From JACCXG01 sp963717745 (GTDB lineage: Bacteria > Acidobacteriota > Vicinamibacteria > Vicinamibacterales > 2-12-FULL-66-21), in the NCBI GenBank assembly GCA_963717745.1, contig CAVQXJ010000007.1, positions 248,001 through 312,000 of the forward strand: a stretch of 64,000 nt of DNA, written 5' to 3'. The notes below the pieces were generated by a model. That model had not been told where the DNA came from, searched no databases, and saw nothing but the letters and a program-made list of their open reading frames with translations. A program made the position numbers and the translations under genes. This document shows, one piece after another, positions 55,983 through 64,000 of the stretch (positions are counted from its first letter, which is position 1; the number at the start of each line of letters is the position of its first letter).

Positions 55983-58082
55983 GTGGCAGAACAGCAGTCC
56001 GGCAGCGGAGCCGAGCGCGACCCGCGCGCAGAGCGCGGTATTTCCCGCGTTGCGGCGCCAATCCCCACGGCCCACTTCAAGTGGCGGACGACGCTGCGCT
56101 CGCGGATTTTCATCGGCGCGGTGATTTTCGGTGTGTGGACCGCGAGCATTCAGGCCCGCCTGGTCTTTCTGCAGGTAGTCGAGCGCGCCGACATGCAGGC
56201 TCGTGCCGATCGGCAGCACCTGCGGACCCTGACTGCGCCGGCGAAGCGCGGCGAGATCGTCGACCGCAACGGCAACGTCCTCGCCTACAGCGTGGACGCC
56301 GACAGCGTGTTCGCCGATCCGTCGGAGATCGAGAGCCCCGACAAGGTCGCGCAGCTGGTGTGTGCGGCGCTCGACGAATGCGGACCGCGCGAGCGGCAGG
56401 AGATGGCGCAGAACCTCCGCCGCGACTCGCAGTTCGTCTATCTGGCGCGCAAGCTGTCGCCGGACGAAGCGCAGCGGGTGAAGGCGCTGGAGCTGAAAGG
56501 CGTGGCCTTCATCAAGGAGAGCCGGCGCTACTACCCGAAGAAGGAGCTCGCGGCTCACGTGCTCGGTTACGTCGGCCTCGACAACACCGGGCTGGCCGGC
56601 CTCGAGTCGACCTACGACACGCAGATTCGCGGTGCCGAGGGAAAGATCCTGGTTCAGACCGACGCCCGGCGGCACGCCCTCAGCAGCCGCGTCGATCGTC
56701 CGGCGACCGCCGGCGTGGCCCTCGAGCTGACCATCGACCAGTACCTCCAGCACATCGCCGAGCGCGAGCTGCGCGCCGGGGTCGAAGCGAACAACGCGGC
56801 TGGCGGCACGGCGCTGATCATGGACCCGAACAACGGCGAGATCCTCGCGCTCGCCAACTGGCCGACCTTCAACCCGAACGCCTTCAACCGCTCCGACGAT
56901 CGCGGCCGCCGCAACCGGGCGATTCAGGATCTCTACGAGCCGGGCTCGACCTTCAAGGTCGTCACGGCCTCGGCGGCGCTCGAGGAAGGGGTCATCGACC
57001 CCGAGGATCTGGTCGACTGCGCACCCGGCTACATCACCTTCCCCGGCCGCAAGCCGATTTACGACTTCCATCGCTACGGCGTGCTGTCGTTCTCCGACGT
57101 CATCGTCAAATCGAGCAACGTCGGCGCGATCAAGGTCGGCCTGCGGCTCGGTCCCGAGCGGCTTGGCCGCTACGTGAGCCGGTTCGGGTTCGGTCAGCCG
57201 ATTGGACCGGACTTCCGTGGCGAGAGCTCCGGGATCGTGTGGAATCCGGCCAAGCTGGATTCGAGCGCGCTGGCGTCGGTGTCGATGGGATACCAGGTGG
57301 CGGTGACCCCGCTGCAGATGGCGGCGGCGGTGAGCTCGGTGGCCAACGGCGGGTCGCTGATGGAGCCGCGTGTGGTCCGTGCGTTCATCAAGGACGGCCG
57401 CCGCGCGACCGTTGCCCCCAAGGTGATCCGCAAGACCGTGTCGCCGGCGACTCTCGCCGAGCTGCGGACGATGATGGAGGGAGTCGTCGAACGCGGGACC
57501 GCGAAGCTGGCACAGATCAACGGCTACACCATCGCCGGCAAGACCGGCACCGCGTCGAAACTGGTCAACGGGCACTATTCGCGTTCGGAGTACAACGCCT
57601 CGTTCGTGGGATTCGTCCCGTCGCGGCAGCCGGCGCTGACCATCATCGTCGTCATCGACTCTCCGCACCACCACGGCTACACCGGCGGGGTGGTGGCGGC
57701 CCCGATTTTCCAGCGGATCGCCGAAGCGTCGCTGCGGCAACTCGGCGTGCCGCCGAGCATCAATGCGATGTCACCGGTGCTGGCCTCCCGTTCTGATGCG
57801 GGTGCGGCCCCGGTGGCGCAGCGGCAGCGCGGACAGACCGAGGGCGTGGTCACCGCGGGGATCGCGCCGGTCCAGCCCGGCATCATGCCGGACCTCCGCG
57901 GTCAGAGCGCGCGCGAAGCGCTGCGCACGCTCACCAGGATCGGCTCCAGCGCCCGGATCACCGGGCAAGGCGTCGTCGTCGAGCAGGCCCCCGCCGCGGG
58001 AGAACCGCTGGGGACCGGCGAAGTCGGAGTCCTGAAGCTCGGCCGCTACGCGCCCGTGATCCCGGCCGGGGGCACGCAATGA
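55983..58082 (+). CDS. ftsI: Class B penicillin-binding protein FtsI with PASTA domain
   Basis: 699 residues from GTG 55983 (AGGAGG-like AGGAGGAACG just upstream). Short cytoplasmic part, one membrane helix (SRIFIGAVIFGVWTASIQARLVF), pedestal domain, then the transpeptidase: Ser322-Lys325 in EPGSTFKV, S377-S378-N379 in KSSNVGAIK, and KTGT at 520-523. Residues about 640-695 form one PASTA domain (MPDLRGQSAREALRTLTRIG...VVEQAPAAGEPL), which may bind peptidoglycan or lipid II. It cross-links septal peptidoglycan. Its end overlaps murE (ATGA). Confidence 0.96.
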   Translation: MAEQQSGSGAERDPRAERGISRVAAPIPTAHFKWRTTLRSRIFIGAVIFGVWTASIQARLVFLQVVERADMQARADRQHLRTLTAPAKRGEIVDRNGNVLAYSVDADSVFADPSEIESPDKVAQLVCAALDECGPRERQEMAQNLRRDSQFVYLARKLSPDEAQRVKALELKGVAFIKESRRYYPKKELAAHVLGYVGLDNTGLAGLESTYDTQIRGAEGKILVQTDARRHALSSRVDRPATAGVALELTIDQYLQHIAERELRAGVEANNAAGGTALIMDPNNGEILALANWPTFNPNAFNRSDDRGRRNRAIQDLYEPGSTFKVVTASAALEEGVIDPEDLVDCAPGYITFPGRKPIYDFHRYGVLSFSDVIVKSSNVGAIKVGLRLGPERLGRYVSRFGFGQPIGPDFRGESSGIVWNPAKLDSSALASVSMGYQVAVTPLQMAAAVSSVANGGSLMEPRVVRAFIKDGRRATVAPKVIRKTVSPATLAELRTMMEGVVERGTAKLAQINGYTIAGKTGTASKLVNGHYSRSEYNASFVGFVPSRQPALTIIVVIDSPHHHGYTGGVVAAPIFQRIAEASLRQLGVPPSINAMSPVLASRSDAGAAPVAQRQRGQTEGVVTAGIAPVQPGIMPDLRGQSAREALRTLTRIGSSARITGQGVVVEQAPAAGEPLGTGEVGVLKLGRYAPVIPAGGTQ

Positions 58083-59613
58083 CGCTTGGCGTCCTGCTGC
58101 AGGCGTTTGCCGACCGCTCGGGCGTGCCTGTGCCGCCGCTCGAGGGTGCAGCGGACACCACGGTGTCGTCGATCTCGTACGACTCGAGAAAGGTCCGTGC
58201 CGGCTCGGTATTCGTGGCGTTGCGCGGCGTGCAGGCCGACGGTGCCGCGTTCGCGCGCGACGCGATCAGCCGCGGCGCGGTGGCGGCGCTGTCGGAATCG
58301 CCGGCCCCGGCCGACGTGCGCGTCGCCTGGGTGAGGGTACCCGACGCGCGGCTGGCCCTTGCGGCGCTGGCCGCGATCTTCAACGGCGATCCCAGCGAGC
58401 GGCTGATCCTGGTCGGCATCACCGGCACGAACGGCAAGACCACGACCGCGTATCTGCTGGCCTCGGTGTTCGAGGCGGCAGGAATCGCCTGCGGGCGGCT
58501 GGGGACGGTCGGGTACCGGATCGGCCGCAAGGAGATCGAGGCGGAGCGGACCACTCCCGAAGCCACCGAGCTGCAGTCGATGCTGCGCGACATGGTGGCC
58601 CAGGGGTGCGGGGCATGCGTGATGGAAGTGTCGTCGCACGCGCTGGCGCTGAAACGGGTGGAGTATCTGCGTTTCGCCGCGGCGATCTTCACCAACCTGA
58701 CCCGCGATCACCTCGACTTCCACCGCAACATGGACGACTACTTCGCGGCGAAGCGGCGGTTGTTCGAGCTGCTGCCCGACGGGGCGGTGGCGGTCATCAA
58801 CCTCGACGATCGCCGCGGCGCCGAGCTCACGCTCGCGATGAAGCGTTCGATCACTTACGCGATCGACGCGGCAGCGGACGTCACGCCGTCCAACCTCAAG
58901 TCTTCCCTCGACGGGCTCGAGCTCGACGTGACGCACGCCGCGCGGCCAGGTCCACATCGATTCGCGGCTGGTCGGCCGGGCGAACACCTACAACATCCTC
59001 GCCACGGTGGCCGCGGCGGCGGCGCTCGATCTGCCATTGAAAGCCATCGAAAGCGGGATCGCGGCGCTCACCGCGGTCCCCGGCAGATTCCAGCTCGTCT
59101 CGGCCCTTCGCGACGACGTGCGGGTGGTGGTGGACTACGCCCACACCGACGACGCCCTGAAGAACCTGCTGGAGACCGCGCGCCCACTGGCCACCGGCCG
59201 GATCATCACCGTGTTCGGCTGCGGCGGAGATCGCGATCGCACCAAGCGGCCGCTGATGGGCGCGGTGGCGGCGCGGTTGAGCGACCTGGTCGTGGTCACG
59301 TCCGACAACCCGCGATCCGAAGACCCGGCGGAAATCATCGAGCAGATCAAGCGGGGCATCGTGTCGCCCGACGATCGAAGCGGTGCGACGGGTCCGGCCG
59401 CGGCCGAAAGAGACGCGCTGCATCGCGATCGTCGATCGCAAGGAAGCGATCGAGCGCGCGGTGCGCGAGGCGCTGCCCGGCGACCTGATCCTGATCGCAG
59501 GCAAGGGTCACGAGAAGTACCAGGTGATCGGCGAACGGGTGCTGCCGTTCGACGACGTCGAGGTGGCGAGGACCGCGCTGGAACGACGGCGCGCCGGCAC
59601 ACGGGTGTGCTGA
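58079..59613 (+). CDS. murE: UDP-MurNAc-tripeptide synthetase MurE (two frame breaks)
   Basis: Adds the third amino acid to UDP-MurNAc-L-Ala-D-Glu. Motifs: VGITGTNGKTTTAYLLASVF, VMEVSSHALALKRVE, FTNLTRDHLDFHRNMDDYF. The frame breaks near 58941-58946 (one base missing), continues as QVHIDSRLVGRANTYNILATVAAA, then breaks again at 59366-59368 (one extra C) and ends with CIAIVDRKEAIERAVREALPGDLILIAGKGHEKYQ. The motif TSDNPRSEDP contains DNPR, the signature for meso-diaminopimelate rather than lysine. With both breaks repaired the length is normal, so I regard them as sequence errors in an intact essential gene. Confidence 0.93.
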
Positions 59614-59616
59614 CCG

Positions 59617-61021
59617 GTGGAGTTGCCCTTGAGCGCGACTGACGTGGCGACTGCGACCCGTGGCCGGCTGGTCCAGGGCGATGCCGCGACCGCGATCGGC
59701 CGGCTGTCGATCGATTCGCGTTCGCTCGCGCCCGGCGACTTCTTCGTCGCCATCGCCGGGGAGACGTTCGACGGCCACCGGTTCGTGAGCGACGCCGCCC
59801 GGCGCGGGGCGATCGGGGCGATGGTCCACCAGGCGGCGGTTGCGAGAGGCGGGAACCACGATGCCGCCGCTCGTCATCGAAGTGGAGGACACCACCCGCG
59901 CCCTCCAGGATCTCGCGCGTGACGTGCGCCGCCGGTCGGGTGCGACCGTCGTCGCGATCACCGGCAGCGCGGGCAAGACCACGACCAAAGAGATCGTGGC
60001 GGAGTTTCTGTCGGCGTGTTTTCCGGTTTTCAGGAACCAGGGCAATCTGAACAACCATATCGGCCTTCCCCTGTCGCTCCTGCAGCTTCGCAGCCGGCCG
60101 CAGATCGCGGTGGTGGAGCTCGGGATGAACCATCCTGGAGAAATCAGCACCCTGGTGGGGATCGCCGAACCGGAAGTCCGGGTCTGGACCAATGTCGGCG
60201 ACGCGCATCTCGGGTACTTCGAATCGGCCGAGGCCATCGCCGCCGCGAAGGCGGAAATCCTCGAGAACGCTGCGCCGTCGCACCTGCTGGTGGTCAATGC
60301 CGACGACCCGCGCATCATGGAGCACGCGCGGCGGTTCGCCGGAACGGTGATGACCTTCGGCATGGATGTCGCCGCGGACGTGCGCGCGACCTCAGTGGTC
60401 CATCGCGGAGTCGAAGGGATGGAAGCGGTGGTGTCGGCCGGCGGACGCGAGGCGCGGTTGCGCACGCCGCTGCTCGGGATCGGCAACCTCGCCAACATTC
60501 TGGCGGGGATCGCGGTGGGGCTGCACTTCGGTGTGCCGCTCGAGGCGATGGTGGCCCGGGCGGGCACCCTGATGCCGGCGTATCACCGCGGCGAAATCCT
60601 GCGGCTGCCCGGCGGCGTCACGTTGATTGACGACTCCTACAACTCGAGTCCGGCCGCGCTCGGCCGGGCGCTCGAGACGATGGCGACGGCGAGCGGGACC
60701 GCCCGGAAGGTCGGCGTGCTCGGTGAGATGCTCGAACTGGGGGCGTTCTCCGAATCCCTGCACCGCGAGGCCGGACGGCGCGCGGCGGCAGCCGGGCTCG
60801 ATCTGCTGATCACCGTCGGCGGCAGCGTGGCGGCGGCGATGGCCGCGGAAGCCGTGCGCGCCGGGATGCCGGAGCGCTGCGTCTGGCACGTCTCGTCGAA
60901 GGACCAGGCCGCGGATCTGGCGCAGCGTCAGGTGCGCGCCGGCGATCTGGTGCTGGTGAAAGGCTCGCGCGGCATCGGCACCGATCTGGTGGTGGAACGG
61001 CTGAAGGGGGAATTCGCCTGA
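59617..61021 (+). CDS. murF: UDP-MurNAc-tripeptide D-alanyl-D-alanine ligase MurF (one frame break)
   Basis: Adds D-Ala-D-Ala to complete UDP-MurNAc-pentapeptide. N-terminal domain from GTG 59617 (IGRLSIDSRSLAPGDFFVAIAGETFDGHRFV) breaks near 59844, where one base is missing; the body follows in the next frame (TTRALQDLARDVRRRSG, ITGSAGKTTTKEIVAEFL, NQGNLNNHIGLPLSLL, ELGMNHPGEISTLV, DDSYNSSPAALGRALETM). The repaired length is about 467 residues, normal for MurF. It ends exactly where mraY begins. Confidence 0.93.
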
Positions 61022-62108
61022 ATGCTGTACTACCTCCACCATCTGAGCGGCTACGTGCCGATCCTGAACGTCACGCGGTACATCACGTTCCGCACCGCGG
61101 CGGCCAGCCTGACCGCGCTGGCGATCGGGCTGTTCCTCGGCCCGATCATGATCCGCAAGCTGCGCGAGTTTCAGATCGGCCAGGTGATCCGCCAGGAGGG
61201 TCCGGCGACGCATCGCAAGAAGGCGGGCACGCCGACGATGGGCGGGCTGTTGATCCTCGCCTCGGCGCTGATCCCGACGCTGCTCTGGGCGGATCTGGAG
61301 AATCACTTCGTCTGGCTCGCCGTGCTCGCGACCGCCGCGTTCGGCGCCATCGGCTTCGCCGACGACTACTTGAAGATCGTGCGCGTGTCGCATCACGGTC
61401 TGCGGCCCCGCTACAAGATGGGCTGGCAGACGGCGGTCGGGCTGGCCGTCGGGGTCGCGCTGATCGTGCTCAACTGCGTACGACCTCTACAGCACGCGGC
61501 TGATTTTCCCGTTCTTCAAGCGGTTCATTCCGGATATCGGGTGGTTCTACGTGCCGTTCGCCGCGCTGGTGCTGGTCGGCGCGACCAACATGGTCAACCT
61601 GACCGACGGGCTCGACGGCCTGGCGATCAGCGTGTTCTCGGTGTCGGCGGCGGCGTTCACCGCGCTCGCCTACGTGTCCACCCACCGCGAGTTCGCGAAC
61701 TACCTCCAGCTGGTTCGAATCGAACCCGCCGCCGCGGAGCTGACGATCTTCTGCGGGGCCCTGGTCGGCGCGAGCCTTGGGTTTCTGTGGTGGAACTCGT
61801 ACCCGGCGGACATCTTCATGGGCGACGTCGGATCGCTCGGCCTCGGCGGGGCGCTCGGGCTGGTGGCGCTGCTGATCAAGCAGGAGTTCCTGCTGGTCTT
61901 CGTCGGCGGCGTGTTCGTCATCGAAGCGCTGTCGGTGATCATCCAGGTCGCCTCCTTCAAGATGACCGGGAAGCGGGTGTTCAGGATGGCGCCCATCCAC
62001 CATCACTTCGAACTGCTCGGATGGGCCGAGTCGAAGGTGATCTGGCGGTTCCTGATCGTGGCGATCGTGTTCGCGCTGTTCGGCCTCACGACGTTGAAAC
62101 TGCGATGA
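61022..62108 (+). CDS. mraY: Phospho-MurNAc-pentapeptide transferase MraY (one frame break)
   Basis: Ten-helix membrane enzyme making lipid I from UDP-MurNAc-pentapeptide and undecaprenyl phosphate. First part: HRKKAGTPTMGGLLIL, GFADDYLKIVRVSHHGL (catalytic Asp pair), RYKMGWQ. A one-base insertion near 61478 (AACTGCGTACG context) breaks the frame; the second part has NLTDGLDGLA, FMGDVGSLGLGGALG and the closing PIHHHFELLGWAE...IWRF. Repaired length is about 361 residues, normal. Its stop overlaps murD (ATGA). Confidence 0.94.
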
Positions 62109-63490
62109 CGACCACCCCGTTCTCGGTCTTCGGCAAGCGCGTGGTGGTGGTGGGCGCCGCGCGCAGCGGCATCGCGGCGGCGCATCTGCTGGCGCGCCGC
62201 GGCGCGCAGGTCACGCTCTCCGACCTGCGGCCGTCGCTGCCGGAGTCACGCGAGCTGGAAACGGCAGGGATCGCCCTCGAACTGGGCGGTCACGCCCTGC
62301 CGACCTTCACCGCTGCCGATCTGATCGTGATGAGTCCCGGCGTGCCGGCGCGTCAGCCGGCGATCGACGCGGCCCGCGCCGCCGGCGCGACGGTCATCGG
62401 CGAGCTCGAACTGGCGTCGCGATGGCTGGCGGGACGGATCGTCGCGATCACCGGCACCAAGGGCAAGTCGACCACCACCACGCTGGCCGGCCGGATGCTG
62501 AGCGCCGGCGGGCTCGACGTGCTGGTCGGCGGAAACATCGGCGACGCGCTGAGCGGCCAGGTCGAGGCTTCGACCGCGAGCACGATTCACGTCATCGAAG
62601 CCAGCAGCTTTCAGCTCGAGAGCATCGACACGTTTCATCCGTGGGTCGCGGTCCTGCTCAATTTCTCACCCGACCACCTGGATCGGCACGCCAGCGTCGA
62701 GGAGTACGCCGCGGCCAAGGGCCGGATCTTCGAGAACCAGATCGAGTCGGACTGGGTGGTGCTGAACGCCGACGATCCCGCGTCGCTGGCGATCGCGCGA
62801 ACCGTGCGGGCGCAGCGGCTGATGGTGTCGCATGGGCGCGGACCTCGAGGACGGGATCTGCATCGAGGGTCGCCACATCGTGCGCCGCGCGAAGGGGGTG
62901 TCGGTGCCGCTGGTGCCGCTGACGTCGGTGCGTCTGCTCGGACGCCATCTGCTGACCGACGTCATGGCCGCCGCGGCGGTCGCCCACCTCGCCGGCGTGA
63001 CGCCGGCGGCGATGACGCGCGGCGGTCGAAGGCTTCACCGGCCTGGAGCACGCCCTCGAGCCGGTCACGCAGATTGCCGGCGTCCAGTTCGTCAACGATT
63101 CGAAGGCGACCAACATCGAGGCGGCGCACCGCGCCATCGAAAGCTTCGGCGACGGCGTGGTGGTGATTCTGGGCGGCAAGTTCAAGGGCGGCGATTTCGC
63201 GGATCTCGCCGACGCCCTGGCCGCGCGCGCCGCCACCGTGGTGTCGATCGGCGAATCGCGCGGGCTGATTGCCGCGCGCGCTCGGGTCGCGGGTGAAGGT
63301 CCACGAGGCCGCCGACATGCGGAGCGCGGTCCGGCAGGCGTTCGCGCTGGCCGCGCCGGGGGGCACCGTGCTGCTGGCGCCGGCGTGCGCCAGCTTCGAC
63401 ATGTTCCGCGACTACGCGGAGCGCGGGCGGGTCTTCAAGCAGGAAGCGCGGAAGCTCGAGGAGGAATGGAACGGCACGCGTGAGCAGTGA
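62105..63490 (+). CDS. murD: UDP-MurNAc-L-alanine D-glutamate ligase MurD (three frame breaks)
   Basis: Adds D-Glu to UDP-MurNAc-L-Ala. First frame: VVVVGAARSGIAAAHLLARRG, ITGTKGKSTTTTLAGRML, GGNIGDAL, NFSPDHLDRHASVEEYAAAK. Breaks follow at about 62831, 63017 and 63275, each repaired by removing one base; the later pieces read LEDGICIEGRHIVRR, VEGFTGLEHALEPV, FVNDSKATNIEAAHRAIESF, ILGGKFKGGDF and VLLAPACASFDMFRDYAERG. All MurD motifs are present in order. The last codons (TREQ stop) lie inside repeat element G1. Confidence 0.92.
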
Positions 63491-63609
63491 GCAGTGATCA
63501 GCCCGCACGATGCGGTACAGAACCATCCGCTGGGAACGCAGGCTGCCCCGGTCTGCGAGGGTGGTGTCTTCGCCCATCAGGGGGCTGATCACCGCTGACT
63601 GCTCACGCG
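63477..63609. repeat. Heptad-repeat inverted element, family G (GTGAGCA-like)
   Basis: Left arm 63477-63504 (units GTGAGCA, GTGAGCA, GTGATCA) pairs with 63581-63609 with two mismatches; the loop is about 76 bases. The murD stop lies inside the left arm. It is the only large interruption in the otherwise overlapping dcw genes and separates murD from ftsW. The 130 bases between the element and ftsW hold nothing I can recognise. Confidence 0.8.
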
Positions 63610-63741
63610 CAGCCGAGCCGGCCGCCGGCCGGCTCCTGACGACGGAACACGCAACCACCACGCCGCCGGTCCGTCGTCACAGCTCACAGTGTCGGCGGCA
63701 ATGCGGCAACGCTTTAGTCACGGCCTCGTGAACCGCGGAGT

Positions 63742-64000
63742 ATGGCGCGAAAGCTCAAATCGGACAAGCTGCTCTTCACCGCCACGTTGCTGCTCGTCTG
63801 CACCGGCGTGGTGATGGTGTACAGCGCCTCGGCGGTCATGGCGATGGAGCGGTTCCAGAACCCCTATCTGTTCCTGGTCAAGCAGGTGGCGTGGGCGCTG
63901 ATCGGGCTGGCCGCGCTGCCGGTCGTCATGCGCGTGGACTACCGGAACTATCGGCAGCCGGCGGTGATCTGGACCGCGCTGGGGATCGTCGGGTTCGCGC
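63742..64000 (+). CDS. ftsW: Peptidoglycan glycosyltransferase FtsW, N-terminal part (cut by window end)
   Basis: The first 86 residues are visible from ATG 63742: a short basic start (ARKLKSDKLL), helix 1 with the SEDS-family mark GVVMVYSASAVMA, then NPYLFLVKQVAWALIGLAALPVVMRVDYRNYR and the beginning of the third helix. This matches FtsW/RodA; FtsW is chosen because of the dcw position between murD and the expected murG. It polymerises septal glycan together with FtsI. Confidence 0.92.
   Translation, partial: MARKLKSDKLLFTATLLLVCTGVVMVYSASAVMAMERFQNPYLFLVKQVAWALIGLAALPVVMRVDYRNYRQPAVIWTALGIVGFA

Noticed and set aside
55920..57740. 606-codon minus-strand open frame opposite ftsI
   Set aside because: Antisense shadow; ftsI on the other strand has all catalytic motifs.
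63510..63731. 73-codon open frame between murD and ftsW
   Set aside because: It runs through the loop and right arm of repeat element G1, with no motif or ribosome site.
1..64000. tRNA or rRNA genes, insertion sequences, prophage
   Set aside because: Looked for by eye on both strands; nothing recognisable, though small tRNAs could be missed without a covariance search.

Overview
The window is GC-rich DNA from a Gram-negative bacterium, most likely an Acidobacteriota of the Vicinamibacteria type (inference). Clues are two VWFA-related proteins of the kind expanded in acidobacteria, the tail of an FtsX/MacB-like permease, DNPR-type (meso-diaminopimelate) MurE, fused siroheme/heme enzymes and small secreted beta-barrel and HEAT proteins. 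Most of it is housekeeping chromosome in tight operons whose stop and start codons overlap (TGATG, ATGA, GTGA). I saw no rRNA, tRNA, CRISPR array, prophage or insertion sequence.

Layout. 1-7.8 kb: permease tail, then a minus-strand run VWA-VWA-ccsA/hemX-hemA-hemC-cobA/hemD-hemB for tetrapyrrole synthesis. 8.0-10.0 kb: partial F0 operon (atpZ/I, atpI, atpB, atpE). 10-25.6 kb: separate genes, including an EamA permease, fatty-acid desaturase, dynamin-like GTPase, exported methyltransferase-fold lipoprotein, tRNA-editing deacylase, TypA, ECF sigma/anti-sigma/HEAT operon, zwf-opcA, acyl-CoA ligase and CBS protein. 25.7-35.4 kb: a gas-vesicle-type cluster with three GvpA-family, three GvpF/L, one GvpG and one GvpK protein, interleaved with a histidine kinase, a receiver protein, a tandem ArsA/Get3-like ATPase and a terminal lipid kinase. 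35.4-43.9 kb: fused branched-chain E1, cupin, WapI-like protein, rhomboid, MFS, MurJ, YqeY. 44-53.8 kb: a minus-strand glycan operon (GNAT, two epimerases, DegT aminotransferase, four glycosyltransferases) behind ychF. 54.1-64 kb: the dcw cluster mraZ-rsmH-ftsL-ftsI-murE-murF-mraY-murD-ftsW (cut), with a near-consensus sigma-70 promoter before mraZ.

The most unusual feature is not a gene. At least ten gene borders carry long inverted repeats whose arms are degenerate tandem arrays of 7-8-nt words, plus two solo arms. Each family uses a different word: TCCCAAA-like (three copies with one fixed architecture), GGTCCGC-like, GGTTCAAA-like, GGGAGAA-like, ACGGAGCA-like, GAATCGT-like (two copies with perfect arms) and GTGAGCA-like. 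They abut or enter the ends of genes and sometimes supply stop or start codons. They recall the heptanucleotide STRR repeats of cyanobacteria but are folded into hairpins.

The second theme is a set of about fourteen single-base frame breaks, seven of them in murE-murF-mraY-murD. Essential genes are hit, so assembly or sequencing indels are the best explanation; the affected genes are annotated over their full intended span.
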